The position numbers and the translations under genes were made by a program. This document shows, piece after piece, positions 58,831 through 64,000 of a stretch of 64,000 nt of DNA. The DNA comes from SZUA-38 sp965212525 (GTDB taxonomy: Bacteria; Pseudomonadota; Gammaproteobacteria; Xanthomonadales; SZUA-38): NCBI GenBank assembly GCA_965212525.1, contig CBDBVC010000037.1:124001-188000 (forward strand), given 5' to 3'. The notes beneath the pieces were generated by a model. The model was not told the origin of the DNA. It was given only the letters and a program-made list of their open reading frames with translations, and made no database searches. Position 1 is the first letter of the stretch. Each line of letters begins with the position of its first letter.

Positions 58831-60896
58831 GTGACTCACAGGCTTAATCCCATGCTCGCGCTTGCCGCAATCACACTGCAAACCATGCTCAACTCGCCGG
58901 CACAGGCAACTGATGAATCGGTTGAACTGGGCCGAATGCAAATCAGTGCCGGTCGACAGGCCGAAACCACTTTCGATGCAGTCGGTTTCGTGTCGGTGAT
59001 CGATGAGGAAGACCTCGAATTCGCCACACCGCAGGTGGTCAGTGATCTGTTACTGGGCCAGCCCGGGGTGTATGTACAACAGACCACACCAGGGCAGGGG
59101 ATACCCATTGTCAGGGGGCTCAAAGGCTCCGAAGTACTGCATGTTGTCGACGGCATGCGATTCAATAATGCCTTTTTCAGAAATGCACCCAACCAGTATC
59201 TTGCGCTGTTCGATCCGAACTGGCTTCAGCAGGTCGAAGTAGTACGGGACCGGCATCGACACTGTATGGCGCGGACGCCATGGGAGGACTGGTGCAGTTC
59301 CGTACCCGCGAAGCCCGGTTTGCCGACAGCAGCAGTTATCGGCAGTCGGACGTCAGCCTGACCCTGTCCAGCGCCGATGATTCGGCCTGGGTTTCGGGCA
59401 GCACGCAGGGGGGCACTGATTCGCAGGCCTACATCCTGCAGGCCGGTTATCAGAATGTGGGTGACCGAAGCACGGCACGAGATGGCCGCCTTGATCAGTC
59501 GGACTACACCGCACGCTCGTTTCGTGGCCAGTGGCGCTACCTGTTTGATCCGTCGCGTGATTTTTCATTCGACCTGCAATATCTGCGGCAACCGAGTACG
59601 CCACGACTAGATCAGCTGATACCCGGCTTCGGACAGGATGAACCGGATGCCGTCGAATTCTTCTTTGAACCCAATCAGCGTCTGTTTGCACATGCCAGAT
59701 TCCATCAGAGCGGGCTTGGTTTTGTCGATGACATGGAACTTCATTTGTCGTTCCAGCAGATCGATGATGACCGCCGGTCACTCGATACCGGATCAACCTC
59801 ACGAAGACTGGAGGAAAACAGCAGCGCACTGCTGACACTGTCCGGCCAGTTTTCCAGCTTCTGGGATGATTATGATCTGGTTTACGGGTTCGAGGTCACT
59901 GAAGACAGGGTGGATTCATCCCGACTGTCGGAAGATATCATCACCGGGCTGAGAGAACGTGCGACCGCACGTTTTCCAGACGGCTCGGAACAGCGCTCGA
60001 AAGCCGCCTTTGCCGAATTCAGTATCAATCGATGGATCAACCATGATCTTCAGCTGGGTGTCCGTTATACCGATATCGATATCGATCTTGCCGAATCGGA
60101 TCGTGGCGTGGGTGCCTCGCTCAACCTGGATGACCTCACAGCCAATATCGGTTACCGCTATCAGATCAATCCGGAGATGGCACTGATTGCCAATATTGCC
60201 GAGGGTTTTCGCTCACCCAATATTTTCGATCTGAGTACACTGGGCCCGAGACCTGGCAATCGCTTCAATATTGCCAACCCGGATCTGGAGCCGGAAAAAC
60301 TGATCAGTTACGACATTGGCCTGAAGTGGCAAAGCCGTCGCTTCGAGGGTGAACTGGTGCTATTCCAGGCCGATTATGACGACCGCATCGCTTCGGTTCC
60401 AACCGGTGAGTTCACCGATACCGGTCGTGAAGTGGTGCAGAGTGAAAACATCAATTCCCAGCAGAATCAGGGTGTCGAACTGAGCTGGCGCTACTATGCC
60501 GAATCGGGCATCGATTACGAAGGTGCCATCAACTGGATCCGGGGCGAAGAACGTGACGAAAACGGACAGTCTCAGCCTGGCGATCGAATCCCGCCCATGA
60601 ATGCACGCTTTGCGGTACGCTGGCCATTCACCGATGACACCACACTACGTGCCTGGACAGATATTGCAAGGCGTCAGGATCGTCTCAGTGACCGGGATAT
60701 TCGCGATTCCCGGATCAATCCGGCAGGCACTCCCGGATATGCCATCGTCAACCTTCAGGCGCGTCACCAGATCAATCCGGTCTGGGATCTCAATTTCAGC
60801 CTGCGCAACCTGTTTGACAAGGCCTATCGACAACACGGCTCCGGAATCGATGCGCCCGGTCGCCATGCAACATTGTCCATCAGCGGGCAGTTCTGA
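58831..60896 (+). pseudogene. TonB-dependent receptor gene with a one-base frameshift
   Basis: The frame starting at the GTG at 58831 (alternative ATG 58852) encodes a signal peptide, a TonB-box region (VELGRMQISAGRQAE) and a plug domain up to VEVVRD. The remaining plug and whole barrel continue in the next frame (GGLVQFRTREARF to HATLSISGQF). The canonical VVRGPASTLYGADAMGG is restored by adding one G to the GGG at 59246-59248, giving about 688 codons. So it is either a recent pseudogene or a sequencing error; no other damage is seen. The barrel contains the typical NPEMALIANIAEGFRSPNIF segment. Substrate unknown; preceded by an operator-like palindrome. Confidence 0.85.
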
Positions 60897-60966
60897 TTGC
60901 TGGAAAATGGATGTGGTGAACCCCACTTTCATTTAGGATAGAGTCCAGTCAACCGGTAGACATCAG

Positions 60967-61518
60967 ATGTATCACGCAGGCAGCGAACCCGTACAATTTG
61001 AACGCGATTGCGAAGCAATCATGGTACCGTCGGGTGATCCGGTCACTCTGCCACTGGGTACAGTTGGCTACATCACACAGTCACTGGGCGGATCCTTCAC
61101 GATATTCGTGGAGGGTAATCTGTTCCGGCTGGCCGGTGTGGATGCCGACGCCATCGGCAAGGAAATTCAGCCTGGTCCGCAACTCCCGGATGATCACAGT
61201 GAAGATGATTTCCGCGATCTGGTCTGGGCCCAGCTCAAGACCTGCTACGATCCTGAAATTCCTGTCAACATCGTCGATCTCGGTCTGATCTATGACGTCG
61301 ATTACACACGCCAGGATGATGGCAGCAGACACGTCAGCATCAACATGACACTGACCGCTCCAGGTTGCGGCATGGGCGACATTCTGGTCGAAGATGTGCG
61401 CAGCAAGGTCGACATGATTCCAACGGTTTCTGCTGTCGCTGTGAACATGCTGTTTGACCCACCCTGGAACCAGTCAATGATGAGTGATTCGGCACGGCTC
61501 GAACTCGGCTTTTTCTGA
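60967..61518 (+). CDS. sufT: Iron-sulfur cluster assembly factor SufT (DUF59/MIP18)
   Basis: 183 residues. An N-terminal region (PLGTVGYITQSLGGSFTI) typical of SufT precedes the DUF59/MIP18 domain with VWAQLKTCYDPEIPVNIVDL and LTAPGCGMGD, which carries the conserved cysteine. SufT assists Fe-S maturation under iron limitation or high demand. No suf operon genes are next to it here. It lies about 70 bp after the broken receptor gene, which makes an iron- or siderophore-linked receptor possible but unproven. Confidence 0.9.
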   Translation: MYHAGSEPVQFERDCEAIMVPSGDPVTLPLGTVGYITQSLGGSFTIFVEGNLFRLAGVDADAIGKEIQPGPQLPDDHSEDDFRDLVWAQLKTCYDPEIPVNIVDLGLIYDVDYTRQDDGSRHVSINMTLTAPGCGMGDILVEDVRSKVDMIPTVSAVAVNMLFDPPWNQSMMSDSARLELGFF

Positions 61519-61656
61519 CGACATCAGGCATCATTTTTCAGTCTCCGGGCCTGACTGCGATCGCATATGACAGCGCCTGTGAATTCTCGTATGATGGGTC
61601 CCCGGCTGGTGTCGTCCGGCACTGGCAACATAGCCGTCAGGAATCCACAAGCTGCC

Positions 61657-63075
61657 ATGAAAAGACTGTTACTCCCCACCCTGCTGTTGTCCACTGCATT
61701 TTCTCATTTGCAGGTTCATGCTCAGGCACCATTCGATGACAATGTCATAGAAACAGCTGTCGCCTTGCGCGAGGCCGCCGCTGAATCGGATCTTGCCTAT
61801 CAGATCACCGAATCTCTGACGACGGAAGTGGGTCCGCGGATGGCCGGTACCGAAGGAGACGAAAAGGCAGTCGCCTGGGGTATCGCCAAGCTCAATGAAC
61901 TTGGCTATGACCGCGTCTACACTGAACCTGTCACCTTCAGAAGCTGGCACCGTGGACAGGCAGATGCACAGGTCATCTCGCCGTTCAGCCAGCCCCTGAC
62001 CATCACGGCTCTGGGTGGCAGCCAGGCCACTGCGGAAGACGGTATCGAGGCTGAAATCGTGCACTTTGCCACTGTCGAGGATCTCGAGGCGGCCGAAGAC
62101 GATTCGCTCGGCGGCAGGATCGTGTTCATTTCCAACCGCATGGAACGGGCACAGAACGGATCCGGATATGGCAAGGCAGTGCGTGCCCGCAGTGTGGGCG
62201 CACAGCTGGCCAGAGACAAGGGTGCCAGCGCATTGCTGATACGGTCGATAGGGACCGATGACAACCGAACACCACACACCGGTCTGATGAGCGTTTCCGA
62301 GGAAAACCCCGGTGTCCCGGCTGCAGCCCTGTCGAATCCTGATGCCGACCTGCTCAATCGCCTGCTGGATCGTGATTCACCGGTAACAGTCTCGTTCAGC
62401 ACCTCTTCGGGATGGGGCGAGGATTACACCTCACACAATGTGATCGGTGAAATCACCGGCATGACCCGGCCCGACGAGATTATTCTCATCGGCTGTCATC
62501 TGGACTCATGGGACCTGGGCACCGGCGCCATCGATGATGCATCCGGATGCGGCATCACCATGGCAGCGGCCTACCTGATTTCAGGACTGGACCAGCGACC
62601 GGCCAGGACCATCCGGGTTGTGCTGTTTGCCAATGAGGAGCAGGGGCTGCACGGTGCCAGGGCATATCTCGAGGCGCATCGTGACGACCTCGACAAGCAT
62701 GTCATCGGTTCCGAATCCGATTTCGGAGCCGGCCGAATCTACCGCTTCTCTTCACGTGTTGACCCGGTCTCGTTCGGTGCCATCGATCAGATCACACAGG
62801 TGCTGGCACCGCTTGGCATCGTGCGTGGCGACAACAAGGCATTCGGCGGTGCCGACATGACACCCATGCGGCAGGCAGGCATGGCCGTGGCTTCGCTGCA
62901 CCAGGATGGCACCGACTATTTCGACCTGCACCACACAGCCAACGATACCCTGGACAAGGTCGACCCCGCTGCCTTGCGTCAGAATACGGCCGCCTGGGTG
63001 GTCTTCACCTACATGGCAGCGCAGTACGAAGCCGGATTTGGAACCAGCCTGGCACAGGAGAATGCTGATGACTGA
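61657..63075 (+). CDS. Secreted M28-family zinc metallopeptidase
   Basis: 472 residues from the ATG at 61657; the frame extends upstream but MKRLLLPTLLLSTAF and cleavage near HAQA make a good signal peptide. A PA-type insertion (about 130-240) is followed by the M28 core: H281 and D283 in CHLDSWDLG, the bridging Asp in GAIDDASGCG, the general base Glu in NEEQG, Asp in ESDFG and His in HHTANDTLD. It resembles aminopeptidases or glutamate carboxypeptidases with broad specificity. Its stop overlaps the next gene start by 8 nt. Confidence 0.92.
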   Translation: MKRLLLPTLLLSTAFSHLQVHAQAPFDDNVIETAVALREAAAESDLAYQITESLTTEVGPRMAGTEGDEKAVAWGIAKLNELGYDRVYTEPVTFRSWHRGQADAQVISPFSQPLTITALGGSQATAEDGIEAEIVHFATVEDLEAAEDDSLGGRIVFISNRMERAQNGSGYGKAVRARSVGAQLARDKGASALLIRSIGTDDNRTPHTGLMSVSEENPGVPAAALSNPDADLLNRLLDRDSPVTVSFSTSSGWGEDYTSHNVIGEITGMTRPDEIILIGCHLDSWDLGTGAIDDASGCGITMAAAYLISGLDQRPARTIRVVLFANEEQGLHGARAYLEAHRDDLDKHVIGSESDFGAGRIYRFSSRVDPVSFGAIDQITQVLAPLGIVRGDNKAFGGADMTPMRQAGMAVASLHQDGTDYFDLHHTANDTLDKVDPAALRQNTAAWVVFTYMAAQYEAGFGTSLAQENADD

Positions 63076-64000
63076 TCGACTGACCAGATCTCTGGGCCTG
63101 ATTGTGATTGCGCTGGGCATGAGCCTGGCCACCTGGGCAGCGGATGAGGGTGATGAGCTGCCGCTGATTTCCGGGTTCACCGCAAGTTTCGAGTCATTCG
63201 ACGGCTTTGTCCCGCTCTGGTTTGACCACAGCAGCGGAAAGACCTATGCCGAAATCAACCGGCAGAACTACGAGTTGCTGTACGTGACCTCATTACCGGC
63301 CGGCGTCGGCTCCAATGATCTAGGGCTGGATCGGGGTCAGTTGAAGGATACCCGGGTAGTCCGGTTCGAGCGAAGTGGCCGACGCATGATCATGATCGAA
63401 CCCAACCTCGATTACCGTGCCGTATCCGACAATTCGATGGAGCAGCGCGCGGTGGCCGATGCCTTCGCACGATCGGTGCTGGCGGGCTTTGACATAGTCG
63501 CAGCCGGGCCTGATCAGGACGCGCATCTGATTGATATCAGCGCCCTGATTCTGACCGACTCGCACCAGATCAGCCAGCGGCTCAAGCAAACGAGTCAGGG
63601 CAGCTACAAGACTGACAGGGACCGATCGCTGCCATTGCCGCAGAACTATCGCGGCTTCCCCGATAACAGTGTGCTGGAGGCCTGGATCACCTTCGCCGGC
63701 AGCGAACCCGGTTCACACATCAGGTCAGTCACTCCCACTGCCGAATCCCTGACTGTCAGGACCCGGCACAATTTCATCAGACTGCCTGAAGACGGTTTTG
63801 AAATGCGCCCGTTTCACCCACGCTCGGGCTTCTTCTCCATGGACTACCGTGATTACGCCACACCTCTGAACCAGCCAGTGGAGAAGAAATTCCTGGTCAG
63901 GCATCGCCTGCGTGATCCATCGGGAGCACTCAAGCCGCTCATCTACTATCTGGATCCAGGGGCACCTGAACCGATTCGATCTGCACTGCTGGAGGGTGCC
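63068..64000 (+). CDS. DUF5117-domain zinc-dependent metalloprotease, N-terminal part
   Basis: The first 311 codons are present; the gene runs off the window. Starts ATG at 63068, overlapping the M28 gene by 8 nt. A signal peptide (LGLIVIALGMSLATWA) is followed by GFTASFESFDGFVPLWFDHSS and, near the end, IYYLDPGAPEPIRSALLEGA, both diagnostic of the DUF5117/DUF4953 family. The HExxH zinc motif would lie beyond the window. It pairs with the M28 peptidase in a secreted-protease operon. Confidence 0.9.
   Translation, partial: MTDRLTRSLGLIVIALGMSLATWAADEGDELPLISGFTASFESFDGFVPLWFDHSSGKTYAEINRQNYELLYVTSLPAGVGSNDLGLDRGQLKDTRVVRFERSGRRMIMIEPNLDYRAVSDNSMEQRAVADAFARSVLAGFDIVAAGPDQDAHLIDISALILTDSHQISQRLKQTSQGSYKTDRDRSLPLPQNYRGFPDNSVLEAWITFAGSEPGSHIRSVTPTAESLTVRTRHNFIRLPEDGFEMRPFHPRSGFFSMDYRDYATPLNQPVEKKFLVRHRLRDPSGALKPLIYYLDPGAPEPIRSALLEGA

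Noticed and set aside
1..64000. CRISPR arrays, insertion sequences, prophage or integrase genes
   Set aside because: No regularly spaced direct repeats, no transposase or integrase reading frames, and no phage structural genes were found on either strand.

Overview
The window reads as chromosome of a free-living, moderately GC-rich gammaproteobacterium. The evidence is the rod-shape/lipoate gene order (mreBCD-mrdA-rodA-mltB-rlpA-dacA-DUF493-lipB-lipA), ErpA, RppH, NudC and a PepQ-type Xaa-Pro dipeptidase, together with several TonB-dependent receptors and secreted peptidases. A Xanthomonadales, Wenzhouxiangella or Woeseia-like relative is my guess from gene content, not proven. I see no phage, IS element, CRISPR array, rRNA or replication origin. 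One tRNA gene (tRNA-Met, CAU) and two clear riboswitches (cobalamin, thiamine pyrophosphate) are present.

Layout. 1-13 kb: a partial acyl-CoA dehydrogenase; a glycine cleavage system whose gcvPB is about 6.8 kb from gcvT-gcvH-gcvPA; between them a block of membrane and stress-like genes (TIGR00266/AIM24 protein with GYF domain, TMEM43, MarC, TerC, PGPGW), a PhoX-like phosphatase, an AT-rich orphan, MAPEG and DUF2007. 12.5-19.3 kb (all minus): PduO-type cobalamin adenosyltransferase, AmpE, NudC, ErpA, bactofilin, DUF6776, PepQ, ApbE and PilZ. 19.4-24.4 kb: DUF1631 protein, then a BtuB-like receptor under a cobalamin riboswitch. 24.5-27.4 kb: RppH and the Prc/Tsp protease. 27.6-38.1 kb: the elongasome and lipoate operon cluster, all on the minus strand, mreB first. 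38.4-47.2 kb: adenosine-kinase-like PfkB protein, a giant secreted C25 (gingipain-type) peptidase gene overlapped by a DUF4097 lipoprotein gene, a DUF4124 protein, and an AT-rich surface-protein gene starting 10 nt after the 3' end of tRNA-Met. 47.5-56.6 kb: a large TonB receptor with an unusual leader, DUF1287, an acyltransferase, an SDR, then a TPP-riboswitch thiamine-salvage operon (TonB receptor, YkoF-like, PnuT, kinase). 56.7-64 kb: a 7TMR-DISM diguanylate cyclase, a TonB receptor broken by a one-base frameshift, SufT, an M28 peptidase and a partial DUF5117 metalloprotease.

Functional themes. Cofactor acquisition recurs: B12 import with an adenosyltransferase, thiamine import and phosphorylation, and lipoate synthesis, with GcvH as one lipoate acceptor. 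Cell-wall growth forms one continuous cluster (MreBCD, PBP2, RodA, MltB, RlpA, PBP5/6). Protein and peptide degradation is represented by C25, M28, DUF5117, Prc and PepQ, which suits a marine-type heterotroph that feeds on proteins. The best candidates for something new are the thiamine operon with a free-standing YkoF-like protein, the leader of the receptor at 47525 (terminator-like hairpin plus a sequence complementary to its Shine-Dalgarno), the tRNA-Met/AT-rich gene tandem, the C25/DUF4097 pair, and the AIM24-TMEM43-MarC-TerC membrane block.
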